From Cristatella mucedo (taxonomy: Eukaryota > Bryozoa > Phylactolaemata > Cristatellidae): 64,000 nt of DNA. The notes beneath the pieces were generated by a model. The model ran no database searches, was not told the DNA's origin, and saw nothing but the letters and a program-made list of their open reading frames with translations. This document shows, one piece after another, positions 22,340 to 35,494 of this stretch; positions within the stretch are counted from its first letter, which is position 1; every line of letters begins with the position of its first letter. The DNA is taken from assembly GCA_009760855.2 (NCBI GenBank), contig WPIO01000124.1, positions 577,501-641,500 on the forward strand, written 5' to 3'. The position numbers and the translations under genes were made by a program.

Positions 22340-25305
22340 CCGGTAGTTTCTGCTAAATGAAGCTGTATTAAGACTGCAATATTGGTAGGGTAAGGTGTGG
22401 AGGCAATGCTGAGGTCACAATTGCGCCATTCATTTACGGCGATGTATTGCAATCACATCCGCTCCTCAGCTGCACCATCCTACATGACAGCACGCTCATT
22501 TAACCCGATTCTGGCATCTTCCCATTTCTGGCTACCACAAGGGTGCTTGATGTTTTTACTGTTCGGTTGTCGCTTCGGCGAGAATCGAGTCTCGGGCGAA
22601 TCTTAGGAGCAGCACCTACCTTTGCGTCACCACGCTAGAGGGAGACATCCACAAGTTACCGCTCGGCGTACATACACACCCATCAGGAATACGAGTGTAC
22701 AAACATGCCATTAGGCCATGGCAGCTTCGGTTATCGCATGCATGTAGAGGTTAGCCAGCTGGCCAAAACCGAATGGGCATCGACTGTCCTCCGCCGACAG
22801 TTATGGCACAGCAAGGCACGTGAAGCAGCTCTACGACTGAATAAGTTATTTACTGAAACACCATGGATGCTTCACACTTTGTGTTGCATACTACGTCCTG
22901 TCTCCGATTAGTGCTACCGAAAAAGTAAACGTGACTCTTCAACCCGTTTAGAACTTCCATGACCCTGTCATAGCATTGCAAGATTTCGTTACCCGGGCCA
23001 CCGACTGTGACCGAGGCCAACGTCAATGCAACTAACAAATTGAAACAATATTTATTTTCAATTAAAATACTGCAACCCAGCTAGTAAGTCGAGGTGGAAT
23101 TGTAATTGCCCCTTTTCCCTTGTTCAGAGCAACTTAGTCTTCATACGAGTATAGCTAATATTGACTGTGGCTAGCGTTTCGTCTTGCTTTATTTTTAGTC
23201 TTGCTAGTGGCAATGTGAGGATGTGAGGCTCAGACGGAAGGAGCTGAATCGCACTCGGCTTGACAGACATTATTTTGCAGAATTGTAAAGAAGCGCCGGA
23301 TGCTGCAGAAAGAATTCGTTCACGTTCAGCCAGCTCTACTTCTCCCACCTAGGCTGCTTGGGACGATACCGACCGACCGACCGCCACATTGCATCCGGAG
23401 GCTCCGGATGCAATGGTCGCTCCAGAAGAACTGCGGAAGGAAGGCGCTGGCGACATTCAACATGTGCAAGCGGTATAATCGAGCACCTATCCCATGTGAA
23501 GAAACCTGCACGGAATAAAAATTACGAAGCTGCGTGCCGTAGTGACCAGCCATCTTGACCAGATGGCGGCTGCGTGGAAAGCGGTCGAAGATAGCGGGGC
23601 CACATAATCAAGCTCGTAGGCTTCGTGAGTTTTCGAGTTTTTCTATTAGGAGACCTTAAGACTACATGTGTCGATCGCTGCCTCATTTGACCACAGATAT
23701 CTCGCAGCACAGAATCGTTAATTTGGATCTCTCCGCGGACTATGCACCTGCAGAATGCTTGAACCTTTAAAAGCGTTTTCTGCAGGATCGGGGAAATTAA
23801 GCAATCGTTACAGACGCGGCCTGCGGCTTCCGCGTCCGGACAGAACGGAGGCTCATAACGGTGTCAGTTTCAGCCGAGACGCGAAGAATACTGGCGACGC
23901 CAGGACTTTGTATCGCCGCCAGGACTTTGTATCGCCGCTAGAACTTGTAGGCGTAGCACACAATTCACGCAGGTATTGCTGACAGTAGCGCAACCACGCA
24001 GCGAGGAAGAGCCCCCATAATGCAATAACACATTAGCTCCATATCCGTAAGACAGAAAAGTCTATCTGAAAACAACGGGTTGTTACACGCGATCAACGGC
24101 TGCCACGATGTACACGTACGGCTCGGTGACCTAGAGCTCAAATCCACTCAAACGCCGAGGCCAACTCCGCATAGACAGCTTATTGCATTGCGTAAGATTG
24201 TATGCTGCCTCTCGGTCTTTTATTATCGTATATTCGGTTACTAGAGCTTAAAATTATGGAATCGTCAATAGCGAATATAAATCATAATCTGGCTGATTTA
24301 GCTCGCTATCGTTTTTCAACCAAACGTGCCAATATAAAAAGCGGCAATCTATGTACTACAGTAATGGCGTAGTCGTAGTGCTATGAATTGTGATACAAAA
24401 AGTTGCACCCAGAGCTGCAGTCTCTTTGATACCAAAATCATTTATGGGATCCTTTGGATTTCAAGGTCATTTATTATTATTATTATTATTATTACCAGTG
24501 AGATAGTGGGTTCAAAAGGTGAGTGCATGGAGATTGAGAGTGGCTCCCTACAGGAACTCATGAAGCTAGGTATCACACATAAGTAACTTCGCCTTGTCTA
24601 AACAAGTACGACAATTAAGACAAAACCTAACTGAAGGTCAGTCGATGTCCTAAGTTCGTCATGGTCTTTTCAGGTCAAAATTGTTGCAGTGCAGCGTTTG
24701 ACTGAGGCTGTTACAGTGCCAGCTACCGCACGGCAAAGTGAGGCGGTCCTCGAAGCCTTTCGGCGTTGCCCGTTGGACGGGCCAACCAGGATGCAGTCCG
24801 CCTGTTGGCCGGCTAGTGCTATTACTCAGCAGTGGCCCCACACAGCGACGCGGATTCGACGAATTGCCGCACTCGGCTCTAATTAGGCCAGACATCGACC
24901 GGATATCAGCGTTGCCGAGTTCAAATTTTGCGCTGATATTGCATTGCAATTTTCGTAATGTAAAAGCCGTCACGTGCAATCAAAAAAGGAGCTTCCTGAA
25001 GAGGATTTCTTTCGTTTCGCGGTGGAACGCGGTGGATTGCGGTGCAGGCGTCCAGCGTCAAAGCTCATTTGCATAAGTTCGCGTAGCGACGTGAAATTTG
25101 GTGGATAGATAAAATCGTTCGTGCGCTTCAGCGCACAAATTGAGCTCGGCAACGTTAATGTCTGGTCGACGTTAGCCTAATTAGAGTGGATTGCGGTAAT
25201 TCGCCGAACCCTGTTCTGCTCATTAAAACTGTTGTATCACAGTGGCTCCGACGGCGGCGGCGGTTCTACTGGAGTCTCACGGAGACAGCGCGTACGTGAG
25301 CGGTA
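22340..25305. other. No recognised gene
   Basis: Many ORFs of 60-112 codons occur on both strands (for example 24659-25076) in relatively GC-rich sequence, but none shows a family motif. Small repeats: an exact 19-bp tandem (ccaggactttgtatcgccg) at about 23900-23938 and a (TTA)n run at about 24472-24494. The LINE-like context ends near 22335. Confidence 0.35.
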
Positions 25306-25310
25306 AACGA

Positions 25311-25446
<136 letters not shown>

Positions 25447-25449
25447 TGC

Positions 25450-26540
25450 TCTCAACACGTACATAGACGAGAACTCGATGAGTCACGGCAGATGACATAA
25501 AATATGAAATGCATTAGTAGGCTGACGCTTTGCTGCGCCAATGGCTTAACTATTGGCCCGAGGTGAGCGGAACATTAGTGTCAGTTCGCTGTTCTAATTA
25601 CAACGTCGGAATGCATCGGGCGCAAACGACAAAACTTACTACTTTTGAATGTGTATTTCTTAGCGTTATTTTGCCCTAAGAATATAACAAGAGAGCATAC
25701 GCGTTTTTTAGAAAAGCTTTCGGCCGGTATAAGAAATACACTGCATATGTGAATAGAGCCTCAGAACCGATCAATTTCCAAGTTACTGGTGCAAGCAATA
25801 ATGGAAATCTATTTCACTATGCTCACATTTCTTGAACTTGTAATATTTTTTCTTCCGTGGAACGCAATGCAGAGGAGCTCAGTGACGGCGTGCGGTCTCG
25901 GAGTACCAACTTATAGGTTCAGTGACCCCAGTAGATTGAACTGGCGCGTTTACAATTTCATGCCGCCCAATGTGGCGAGTGGCTAAGCATTAGCCAGGGC
26001 GTCAGAAGCAGTAAATTCAATTTCCGCAGCAGGCAACCTACATAAAAATCAGATTTACATTCAGCCATTTCACTGGCTTGTTTTCATACGGGACGTTAAA
26101 GAACACTGTGAAGCCTGTGTAATGTGACGCCTAAGCAATGAATTCGCCTCCGCCAAAGGTGCGGGCTGTCGAGACCTATAGCAGCCGTTGCCGGTTGTCA
26201 CGAAGACGCCATTCATAGATACACTTGCATGGAGAACATCGAATATATCTCAAAATTCTTTACAGAACCATGCCAAATAATAAAGCCATCAATCTGCATT
26301 GTCCTATGTGTGCTGATGGGCATTGAGCTCAGTACCGCTAGCTGTATTGACCTGCTTCCTGTACGGGATATATAAACAGCCTAGAAAAAGATCGGTTGTC
26401 TGGGAGCATAAAACACTTTATTCTAATTATGACTATTATAACCTGGATAATTTTTAATATACGCACCGTAGCTAGTGAGACGCAGGTCACTATACTCTGC
26501 CTAAAGTAAAAAGTAGGGGCTAGCAGCTGATTTAACAACG
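25450..26540. other. No recognised gene
   Basis: Short ORFs only. Confidence 0.35.
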
Positions 26541-26542
26541 GC

Positions 26543-26705
26543 CCCCCCCCCCGTTTATATGAAAGCAGAAGAGCCTCAATGACTCACCACCGCTTGCAGT
26601 ATGCAATAATTGTTCGGCCGCTGCAGGACTCAAGCCACAACCTGAAGCGGCGACGAACGAGTTCCCTACCCCTAGGCTACAACCGTCGCGTCGTGGGCTT
26701 TTTAT
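26543..26705 (-). mobile_element. SINE family B, degenerate
   Basis: The minus strand shows the family B body (gcagaagagcctcaatg near 26563 on plus) and a tRNA-like head ending near 26700. The B-box equivalent lies near 26625 (aggactcaagcc on plus). A C11 run at its tail side (26541-26552) replaces part of the usual tail. Confidence 0.55.
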
Positions 26706-26709
26706 TATC

Positions 26710-28900
26710 TATCCCCTTCCTCTAGCCAATACGTCATCCATTACATTAGCCAATTATTATATTAGCTTTCCTTACCGTGCCAATGACGCTCAGCTCGATG
26801 TATCCTTTGACCTTTCTACGCCTTGCTCTGACTTCCTTACTTCCCTTGCAGCCTGCATCCATACCACGGGCACCTAGTTGGCCGCTAACCCGCTTAGCTA
26901 AGCTAAAAATAATAGCTAAGCCCAAGCCTAGTGTCGCCCTTGAGTTGCAAGACCTCACCGTAGATTGGCACATCTAGCAAAAATCCTCTCGGGTGCTCTG
27001 GCGCGATGCTCCAAATTTACATATCGTTAGATGTGTACGTTGTCATTTCTGCTAAGTCGGCAAACTTTCATTTGAGGAATAGTTAACTATGTTTGAGCTT
27101 CATTAGGCAAAATTACTATGGCAAATTTACATCACGTGTTTGCGACATCGGATCCGGCTTAATGCAATTGCCTTCCTGCTTGACTGGCTGTCTATACCGT
27201 TAGTTGTCTTCAATTCGTGCAAAACTCGAGTCAACTCTGGTCTATCATCTGCAGTGCGACCGCCAAACCACAACACTACCTCAGCTTCAGTAGCTACCAA
27301 TCAAACATCAAATCGTCATCAGGATTCTCTCTCCGGCTTACAGGGCACTTTGCTTGCTTGCACCAATCTACCTATAAGACCTGATGCTCTTCCACGTTGC
27401 GATCTTGCACCAACTGCTTATCGGCTTCTAGTCGTCTCGCTGTCCTTCCCACTACATTGAAATATTTTGGTAACCGACCGTTCAAGTCTATGTACCTAAT
27501 GTAGTCTAATGTATCGGGAGTCTAAAACTCGTTTCTAGATACGGCCACCGCTTGCAAAATGACCTTACATATCTATGAACACTCAGTTAAGGACTATCGT
27601 TTGTTACACTCAGCTTCCCCTTTGCCTCGGTAAAGTACCTATTCTGTTATATGCATGATTGCCTGCATTATTCAATCCATGCTGTTAACCAGGGGTCGCC
27701 ACTAGCCAGCGGCCCTGGGTGTCATCTTGCTGGCTTTTGCATTTCTCATGCTTAACTTGCTATCATACCTTCCTAAAGCCTAAACCGATTATAACTGCTT
27801 AAAAGCTCTGGGTTATAGATCTGTTGCCGCGAGCCATAAATTGCCTAGGTGGAGATCTGATGCTCCTGTAGTGCTATACAAGACATTATTATAATTATGA
27901 ATTAGCTGAGCTGTTACATAATCAGTAGGGCCGGCTCATCATCTAGCTTAGACACTCGGGTCCTCCTTCCAAAGTAAATTTAAGAGTTAACCGTGATTTT
28001 CATCGATAAAGCCTAGTACTAAGGTAAAACAAAATCACACGACGCATACAAAACAGCCTAGAATTCTAGAATGGCCCTGTGCATGGCCGGCTATCCACGG
28101 ACATCCAGCGTCAATCCTCTCTGGTCACCTGAAAACCAGCTGGTACACGGTCAAAGCTATGTCAAACCGTACTCTGCCGTTCAACTTGTCTAACCACTAA
28201 AATTGTGCACAAGATCTTCTACAATCCGTCCCTATTTGCTCTAACGTTAGTTGCATTGCCCTGGCAGTTTGTCCGTGTTCTCACTCAACCCAGATTTTTC
28301 AATCCTTTCCATGCTTATTCTACTATATTGATTCAAACTCTGATCAAGTAAAATCCCCTACTGCTTGCAGAATGGCAGACTCTCGGCAGCTGTAGCCCAC
28401 AGACAAGAAATGTCGCTAGCACTTATCGCTAGCACACCAACAATTGTCGCTAGCACACCACATTGGCAGTGCCGGATATTAAGAAACCACACTGCTTGCT
28501 AAGCACCACACATGCACCTAAGCCAAGTGCCGGCCTTCCCTCACATCCCCACAGCCTTTAATCGGAGCCTTGGCAAGTATCCATCGGCGATTGCCTGCAA
28601 GCGGCAGAGATCCTCTCAGACTACTTCGCCGGCAGCGACAGCTGTCAGAACCATGCCTCGGTTTGGCTGATGCTGAAGCTAGCGCCACGGCTCCGGATGT
28701 CCCATTTCGGAAAGTGGCCACGGCACAGCAGAGCCGAGCGGGGCACCGGCTCGGTAGTGTCCGTGGGCTGGTCGAGAGTCACAAGCACTCCCCTACAGTG
28801 CACCTGGGGTAGGCGCTCGGGAAGCCTGCTCGCTCGTGCGCTGCTGCTTCACTCTACCCATCGCCTAGCCAGCGTGAGCTGAAGCTGCGATGGCTAACAC
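26710..28900. other. No recognised gene
   Basis: ORFs at 26746-26977, 27140-27460 and 28518-28882 have no recognisable domain. A repeated tcgctagcac motif occurs three times at about 28411-28460. The sequence becomes GC-rich from 28500 towards the small Maf exon, so regulatory or untranslated sequence of that gene could lie here. Confidence 0.35.
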
Positions 28901-29024
28901 AGCGAGTCGTCACCAAGCGACGAGAATGCCGATCATGACGAGCCAATCGGCTTACTGCGGCCAAGCACCAATCGTCAATGCAGGCAGCTGCAGCCGTGAA
29001 GCCAGCTACAGAGCCGAGCTGTCT

Positions 29025-29318
<294 letters not shown>

Positions 29319-29447
29319 AGCTATCTGATTTTCTTTCTTTCTATATCGCTCTATTCATCAGACCGTGAGTCGGCATGTTCGGCTGGCCCATCCACTCGCT
29401 GCGCATTGCTTCAGCAGTGCACTGTCGCCACCACAAGCGGCCAGGCG

Positions 29448-29828
29448 TCACAGCCTCTCCACCTGCAGTCGCCCGGCGGCCGCGTCCTGCAGAGCCTCAC
29501 ACTTGCTGCGCAGCTCGGCCAGCTCGGCAGACGCGCTGCGGTTCTCGGCGTCGAGCCGCTCGATGTCGGCCACGAGCTGCTCTCGCTCGCCCTCGAGCTC
29601 CTCCTTCAGAGTCAGCCTCTTCTCGCGGCAGTTGGCCGCGTAGCTGCGGTTCTTGAGCGTGCGCCGTCGCTGCTTCAGCTCCAGCACGTCGTGCTTGGGC
29701 AGTCCTCGGACGGCAGCATTCAGCTCCTTGACGGGCAGCTGCATCAGCTCATCGTCCGTCAGCCGCAGCACGTCGAACGCCTCGGCCTGTGCAGAGCTGA
29801 GCGGCTCAGCTTCGCTCGGCGGCGGCAG
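29448..29828 (-). CDS. maf (small Maf, MafF/G/K-like): Small Maf bZIP transcription factor, terminal exon
   Basis: The exon encodes a nuclear basic leucine-zipper protein of the small Maf type. Family members bind MARE/ARE sites as homodimers or with CNC/Nrf and Bach partners. Read from the right, it has a short leader ([16 protein letters not shown]), then the extended homology region [15 protein letters not shown], the basic region [18 protein letters not shown] with the Maf-specific tyrosine, and a zipper ([14 protein letters not shown] ... [12 protein letters not shown]). It ends QVERL and a stop at 29448-29450. No transactivation domain follows, which separates it from large Mafs. There is no in-frame ATG before the homology region, and an in-frame TAG lies at 29856-29858. 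An acceptor (gcctgctgcag, exon from 29828) fits, so the start codon must be in an upstream exon I did not find. The exon is GC-rich. Confidence 0.9.
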   Translation of the reverse strand: MPPPSEAEPLSSAQAEAFDVLRLTDDELMQLPVKELNAAVRGLPKHDVLELKQRRRTLKNRSYAANCREKRLTLKEELEGEREQLVADIERLDAENRSASAELAELRSKCEALQDAAAGRLQVERL

Positions 29829-29885
29829 CTGCAGCAGGCAGCTAGCGTACAGACGCTACGTCCGCCTGCGCCTGCGCACGAGGGC

Positions 29886-29892
29886 AAGAGAG

Positions 29893-29966
<74 letters not shown>
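29886..29966. repeat. (GA)n microsatellite
   Basis: About 35 AG units on plus. On the small Maf sense strand this is a (CT)n run about 60 bp upstream of the predicted acceptor, within reach of a polypyrimidine-tract role. Confidence 0.97.
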
Positions 29967-30289
29967 CGAGCGGTAGTGGCCAACGAGCGACGACGCAGCT
30001 CTCGCATCATCATCGGCCGGATCTCACGTGCCGACTACGGCTAGCCGAGCTAAGGTAGCCGGATGCTGGCGAGAATCGTCGGGATCGGCTGCATCGTCGA
30101 TAGCTGCACCAAGCTCAAGGTCAAGAGCAGCAAGCTAACGCTAAGCCCCTGTGCCCCTGTACCCATGCCTGTTCACCACACCCCCGATTCGGCTGGTTTC
30201 CAAGGCAACGACGGGTGTGTGGCGGTTGGTTGAGACTGCTTCTGCAGCAGGACTATAGTGGGATCACAGTCCGACCAATTGAACCGGCG

Positions 30290-31068
30290 GCCGCATCCGT
30301 GGATAGCTTCTACAGCTAGCCATCACGTCCGATCTCTATCGAAGATTAGGAGTCGCCTTCCACGGTGGCTTGCAAACAATTTAACTAGCTCCTTAGTTCT
30401 ATCTCGGCTTGATTATTGTAATTACCTTTTGGCTAGGCTACCAAAGAAAGCAACTAGGCCACTGCAGCTGACTATGAATATGGCTGCAAGGCTAGTCTTC
30501 AAGTCCCAGCGGTTTGAGCACGTGTCTCCTTTGCTAAAAGAGCAAGGATGGCTGCCGGTCGATCGACGGATGTAGAGCAAAGTTCTTACGCTGACCCACA
30601 AGGCCCACCACTGATTGGCTCCTTCGTAGCTAGCTGAACTGCCGCACCAGTTTCAGCCTCTTCGCACCCTCAGGTCCTGTGTGGACAATATATTATTTGT
30701 TCCATTCCTCCGCTTAAAGACCGTTGGCGACAGAAGCTTTAGCTCTGCTGGTCCTTGACTGCGGAACTCGCTTCCACAATTCTTACGAAACGACAACTAC
30801 TCTCCTGCTGCCGACTATGGCTCATCATTTTCAGCGGTCCTGAGCTGCTACTTTCATGCTACTCACCACCTTAACTGCTCTTATGACTCTGCTATGCTTC
30901 CCACTTTCTCTTTGTTGCGTGAGATTAAGTCTATTAGCTACTGAATGCGTACCGAAAGACGCTTAGGCTGTGAGTGCCCTATACAAAAACGCTCCTGCAT
31001 AACACCCACATAGTCTGTTTGGCTTTGTGGAGTTACAGACAGAGATACATTACATTGCATTACATAGC
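30290..31068 (+). mobile_element. LINE family 2 (CR1/L2 group), 3' portion
   Basis: This is a second LINE family, distinct from family 1. The plus strand encodes LVLSRLDYCNYLLARLPKK, then LQLTMNMAARLVFKSQRFEHV and WLPVDRRM before an in-frame TAG. The rest of the ORF C-terminus and a 3' UTR follow (gctgtgagtgccctatacaa near 30968). The tail is an ACATT-type repeat at 31046-31068, unlike the TTA tail of family 1. It is 5'-truncated and interrupted. Confidence 0.85.
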
Positions 31069-31069
31069 A

Positions 31070-31222
31070 GTAGGACAAATCTCGGAACATGGCAGGTGAG
31101 CAATGCTAATGAAATGGCAGCAGTTAGAAGCTTAGGCGAAATAACAAATTTATTTCTCTACTGCAGTCAAATCTTTTTTAATGCCAGAAAATGGAGCTGT
31201 TACGATTCGTAAAGCTTTTACT
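31070..31222. other. Short spacer between LINE and SINE
   Basis: No feature seen. Confidence 0.3.
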
Positions 31223-31224
31223 AT

Positions 31225-31398
31225 TGTATACCTGGTTTGGCCCAGCTGCTAAGTTGCTTGGCCTTAACGACCGAGGTCAAGTTCATTACATTCCACTGCC
31301 GAGGTCTTGGGCTAGAGTTCTGTGGCACATTCGAAGAGCCTGAATAGAGATTTGTTTTTATTTGGGTGCTACACAATTGAATTAAATTTTGTTGTTTT
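31225..31398 (+). mobile_element. SINE family A, with internal insertion
   Basis: The head is tggtttggcccagctg, and 'ccgaggtc' occurs twice (about 31281 and 31301). This suggests a short duplication within the tRNA-like head. The tail 'gagcctgaatagagatttg ... gggtgctacacaattgaatt' matches the LINE family 1 stem-loop. Confidence 0.7.
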
Positions 31399-31555
31399 TC
31401 ATAAACAATACCTTGCACCACATGACGACATACCAGTGCAATGACTCAACTGGATGGCTTTTACATGGATGTATGCACATATGTACATATGAACGTATGC
31501 ACACGATGTGCATATTTAGTTATTTGTATATTTATGCACATACGGATATTAGTTC

Positions 31556-31640
31556 TGCTAGTTTCATCGGTAGGGCGCTGGACAGGTAATCCAGAATGTC
31601 TTCAGATCGTTCTTGCCTCAGGCAAAATTTTCTTGCAGCT
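31556..31640 (+). mobile_element. Possible tRNA-like SINE head
   Basis: The stretch agtttcatcggtagggcgct followed by ggacaggtaatccagaatg resembles a tRNA 5' half with anticodon stem. The T arm is poor and no 3' end closes the acceptor stem, so it is not a convincing tRNA gene. Confidence 0.3.
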
Positions 31641-31784
31641 GCAAGGCAAGTCACTGCCAAACCCAAGGTAGAGGATGTCTCTAGGTACTGTATACATAGT
31701 ATATATACTCGTGACCATAAGCATGCATAGACAGACAAATATATTCACATGTATGAGGACCTGGGAAGTATTTTGTGTTTGAAA

Positions 31785-32555
31785 GCTTCATTCGAAGACT
31801 GCTTCCACAGCTAGCCATCGCGTTTGATCCCTCCCTAAGTATAGGGAATGTCTACCACGGTGGCTAGCTAAATATCATAATCATCATGCTCACTGGTTCA
31901 GTCTGGGTTGGAATAGTGTAATTCAGTTTTGGATGGGCTAGCGAAAAAGCTACAATGCTTCTGAAGCTGGTGATGAATATGGCTGAAAGGCTAATCAAGA
32001 AATCCTAGAGGTTCAGCCGAGTATCTTTTTTGCTGAAAGAGCTGCGATTGCTTCCGGTCGATCAGCTGATACAGTGCAAAATTCTTAACCTAACACAAAA
32101 GCCCCATCACGGATAGGCTCCTTCATACCTAAATGACAGCTGCACCAGTTTCAACCTCCACGAGCCCTCACGTTCTCAATGGACAATGAATTACCTGTTT
32201 CACTCCTATGCTTTAAAAACAGTTGGCTACAGAAGCAGTTCATCTGCAGGTTCTAGACTGGAATGCACTTACAGAATTCTTACACAACAACATTCACTCT
32301 CTTGCAGCCGCCTGTGGCACATCCTTCCCAGCCAATCTTATGATGAGCCATCTTAAGCTGCTACTTCCAAGCTACTCGCTTGCTAGACTGCCCTCCTGAC
32401 ACAGCTATGCTTCACACTTTCTTTTTGTTGCCTAAGATGAAATTTGTTGGATGCCATATGGGTGCCGAAGCCACTTAGGATTTGAGTTCACTCTCGAAAA
32501 CGTACTACCATATAACCCATTAGGTCCTTATGGCTTTGTGTATTTACAGAAGGGT
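31785..32555 (+). mobile_element. LINE family 2, second degenerate copy
   Basis: It aligns with 30295-31035 in order (cttccacagctagccatcgc at 31801; ccacggtggct at 31855; tggctttgtg...ttacag at its end). It has many stops and indels and lacks an open frame. It lies in tandem with the copy 0.75 kb upstream. Confidence 0.8.
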
Positions 32556-32559
32556 CCGG

Positions 32560-32930
32560 AAGTAAACGCCTAGCAATAAAATGATCTTCACATCGTACGG
32601 CTGCCTATAAGTAGAGCAGAAATAGCACCACACTAACAGAAATGCTATGTAATCAACCAGCTTAACCTAAAACAGTCGCCATTTTTAATGCATGCAATAA
32701 TATTAGAATGGCACGACATAGAAAATAATCGTGAACATTTTTATGTGCGACTAGGTGTGGGGGATTCCCAGGATATGCCCTACCCTTGTCAATTCCACAT
32801 CAAGCCGTCGCGACGGTTGCTAGCACTGCTGTACCATTCCATTGATGATGGAGTGCTGCACTTTCGATAGGGCCTACTGCAAGCACTTCATAAACAAAGA
32901 ATAAGAGAAAACAGAAAGAGTGCTCGTCTT
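32560..32930. other. No recognised gene
   Basis: Short ORFs only. Confidence 0.3.
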
Positions 32931-32934
32931 TTTC

Positions 32935-33095
32935 AGCCCTGAGTCTTAGACCAGAGGTGAAAGTGCTTGCTGTTCACGACGTGGGTCTGACTCCTGCACA
33001 GGGACAGATCCTTAATTGACCGCTGAAAGCAGTGGTGACTCCCGTGGAGGCTCTTGTGCTGCTATAGAGATGAGGCTGTTTAATCGGCAATTTCT
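32935..33095 (+). mobile_element. SINE family B
   Basis: A tRNA-like head (gtgggtctgactcctgcac B-box region at about 32981) is followed by the family body (gctcttgtgctgctatagag) and 'gaggctgtttaatcggc' near 33071. It is paired with an inverted copy 80 bp downstream. Confidence 0.65.
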
Positions 33096-33169
33096 GTTTG
33101 TTGTCGTTGGCATGCGTGAATGCTGAGTGAGATTTAACCTGGCTAGGTAAGTCAGTAAAAAGAAATACT

Positions 33170-33340
33170 AGCTGATTCAACAGCCTCTTTTACATAGCGG
33201 CAGAAGAGCCTTTACGGCTATCACCGCCACTTGCAGAGGCAATAAAGGATCACCCACCACAGGATTTGAACCCACGACCTCGGGGCCGAGGTCATGTAAA
33301 GCAACCGCCTTACCTAGTGTGCCATCACGGCTCACTAAGT
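33170..33340 (-). mobile_element. SINE family B
   Basis: On plus: agctgattcaacagcctctt at 33171, agaagagcctttacggctatc at 33206, and the inverted B box (ggatttgaacccacgacct) at about 33263. The inverted A box lies in 'gcaaccgccttacctagtg' at about 33301. It is the clearest copy of the family and shows both Pol III promoter boxes. Confidence 0.8.
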
Positions 33341-33344
33341 AGGG

Positions 33345-34300
33345 GTTCAAGTCAAGACGAAGCTGCCTGCGACTTCTAAAAGAGAAGTCTCAGCCTCACA
33401 ATCTTTCGCTGATTAGACTGAACTGTCCGGTTGTGAGCCTCATTTGACACTGCTATCATATAAACAGGTCGCCAATATGAGGACGGCAGTTGGACGGCAA
33501 ACATTAATTCGTCGACTTACCTGCAAGAGCATCTTTGGCAACTGGGGAAGAAAGCTACTTAGCTTAATCAACCGGTAGGAAACCGGAAACCAGAAGAAAT
33601 TGATTAATTGTCACAGCCACTAGATCGTTTGAAGACTAGAGCTTATTCTATTGGAATGACAGAGCATATTTCAGCCAATTTGGGAATAATAAACACCATT
33701 TCTATGTCAGCCAAAAAAAGGTGAGTGTTATCGTGAAAACTGCCTTCGGCATATTGTGAAACAAGGCGGTGGCAGAATCTTATCTTGCGGTGACAGCATC
33801 CAGGTGTTTCATCTCATTCCTGGCACTATGGACCAGAATGCATACATCACGTGGAAATGCAGGAACTATTTCTCCTAGGAGCCTTTTGGAAAATCAATTT
33901 ATGCATGAGCAGGATAAAGACCCAAAGCTTACTTCGAGTTGGATCATGATAGTTTGACGACTCGTCTGCTATCGTCCTGGATTGCCCAGCCAATCGCCTG
34001 ATTACAACCCCACATAGCACCTGAGTGAATACTATGCCCAGAGACTGCGAAGCAATCCAATCCACCAACACCCCCAGTGAACGATCTTTGCTGGTGACCA
34101 GAAATGCTTGCCGTGGATAATATGCAGTAATAAATAGAGGGGTTAATAAGGTATTTTTGCACAACGTGTCATTCGGTTCATTTAATATTGAATAGTCGAC
34201 AGCTCCCTGCCGGCCATATTGCTGGGGTTAAATCAATAAATTTGGCCATGAGTAGGAATGCTATAAATACATACACAAATAAATAACAGATATAAATATA
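33345..34300. other. No recognised gene
   Basis: A 105-codon ORF at 33847-34164 (-) has no family motif. Confidence 0.3.
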
Positions 34301-34314
34301 TACATATATGTGTG

Positions 34315-34380
34315 TGCGTTTATATATATATATATATTTATTTATTTATTTATTTATTTATTTATATATATATATATACA
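34315..34380. repeat. (TA)n(TTTA)n(TA)n microsatellite
   Basis: TA units flank about eight TTTA units. Confidence 0.95.
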
Positions 34381-34784
34381 CCGATTCACCCGGTGCACAC
34401 TTTGGCCTCTTCCCTCTGTCTGTGCAACTCTTCTATAAGCCGAGAAGTGTGGCTTGTACGTCTCAAGTGTAGAGCCAGGGCATAGAATGCCGAAGACAAG
34501 CACTTTGAACACTCTGCAATCGCTGCTGATTGAACTAAACCGACGGAATGGCTAATACGCATGGGGCAACTATGCACACTTTCCCTCTGTCAATTTGCTC
34601 GACCTGGGAGATTGCAATAAGATAACAATAACATTAGCATAGCATTTTTAAAGACAGGTCACACGGGCTGAAATGGGAGTGTCAAATAATTAGTGATAAT
34701 TATGCAAACAGACATAGAACCAACGAGCATGTAAGCACACCGACAACGATTCACGGATAAAGTAAGCTGCAAAAAAAAAGTACA

Positions 34785-34880
34785 AGGTTAGCTGAGTCAA
34801 CAGCCTCATTTGTATATCAGCAGAAATGATAGCTTAAATGGACAATCAAGGATTGCCCACTCAATGACTGGATTCAGCGG
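34785..34880 (-). mobile_element. SINE family B, tail fragment
   Basis: On plus, tagctgagtcaacagcctca at 34789 and 'tatatcagcagaa' match the 3' part of family B. The head is not recognisable. Confidence 0.5.
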
Positions 34881-34884
34881 CGGC

Positions 34885-35490
34885 ATCCAGGGTCGCAGGG
34901 TCGCAGAGTCACTCTTTGGCTGCGGCCCAGGGGCTGTAAGGAACAGGTGGGCTTCTAGCTTCACACCTTAAATGTGTCATCAATTCAGGAGGACGTTACG
35001 ATGTCAGTCGTCGGAATTCCATGCCTTACGTGAACAGGGCCAGAGGACACGGTCTGCAAAGCATCTGGGGTTTGCTTGAGCAAAGCACAGCTAAGCAAGC
35101 CGAGTCAGAGGAGCAAGTGATACAAGGGGAGGCCAGCAATCGAAGCTAGCATCTCGGCTACAAAAGCCACAGCAAGAGACTAGGGGGACTTACTTACATA
35201 ATGGGCGACAGCACTTTGAACTACCTGCCATTTAAGCCGTTAGGGAAAAGAAACTAGAATTCACCTGCTTTGCTATGCGAGCAATACATACGGCACAGCG
35301 TCGACCAGCCAGTTAAGTATTCGATTTCAGCACGGCTCCATTAGAATAGGGCATCTCGGCCGAGTCCCGGCCAATTATGCAATAGGATGTGGATAGTCAG
35401 ACAGTAAGTATTACCAAGATGCAAGAAGTAAGAGACTTACACCGAGCTTCCTGACTTGAGAGGAATGGCTATGATCTCAGCTACCAGACA
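34885..35490. other. No recognised gene
   Basis: No domain or repeat seen. Confidence 0.3.
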
Positions 35491-35494
35491 AGCC

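Noticed and set aside
24659-25076. Overlapping ORFs of 106 and 112 codons on opposite strands
   Set aside because: They lie in a GC-richer stretch where chance ORFs are longer, and have no motif or splice support.
29406-30044. 212-codon plus-strand ORF
   Set aside because: It is the antisense shadow of the small Maf exon and runs into the GA repeat. The minus strand holds the bZIP protein.
33240-33335. tRNA gene on the minus strand
   Set aside because: Pol III boxes are present, but the unit is part of a repeated SINE B with the same body elsewhere, and the arms do not pair well.
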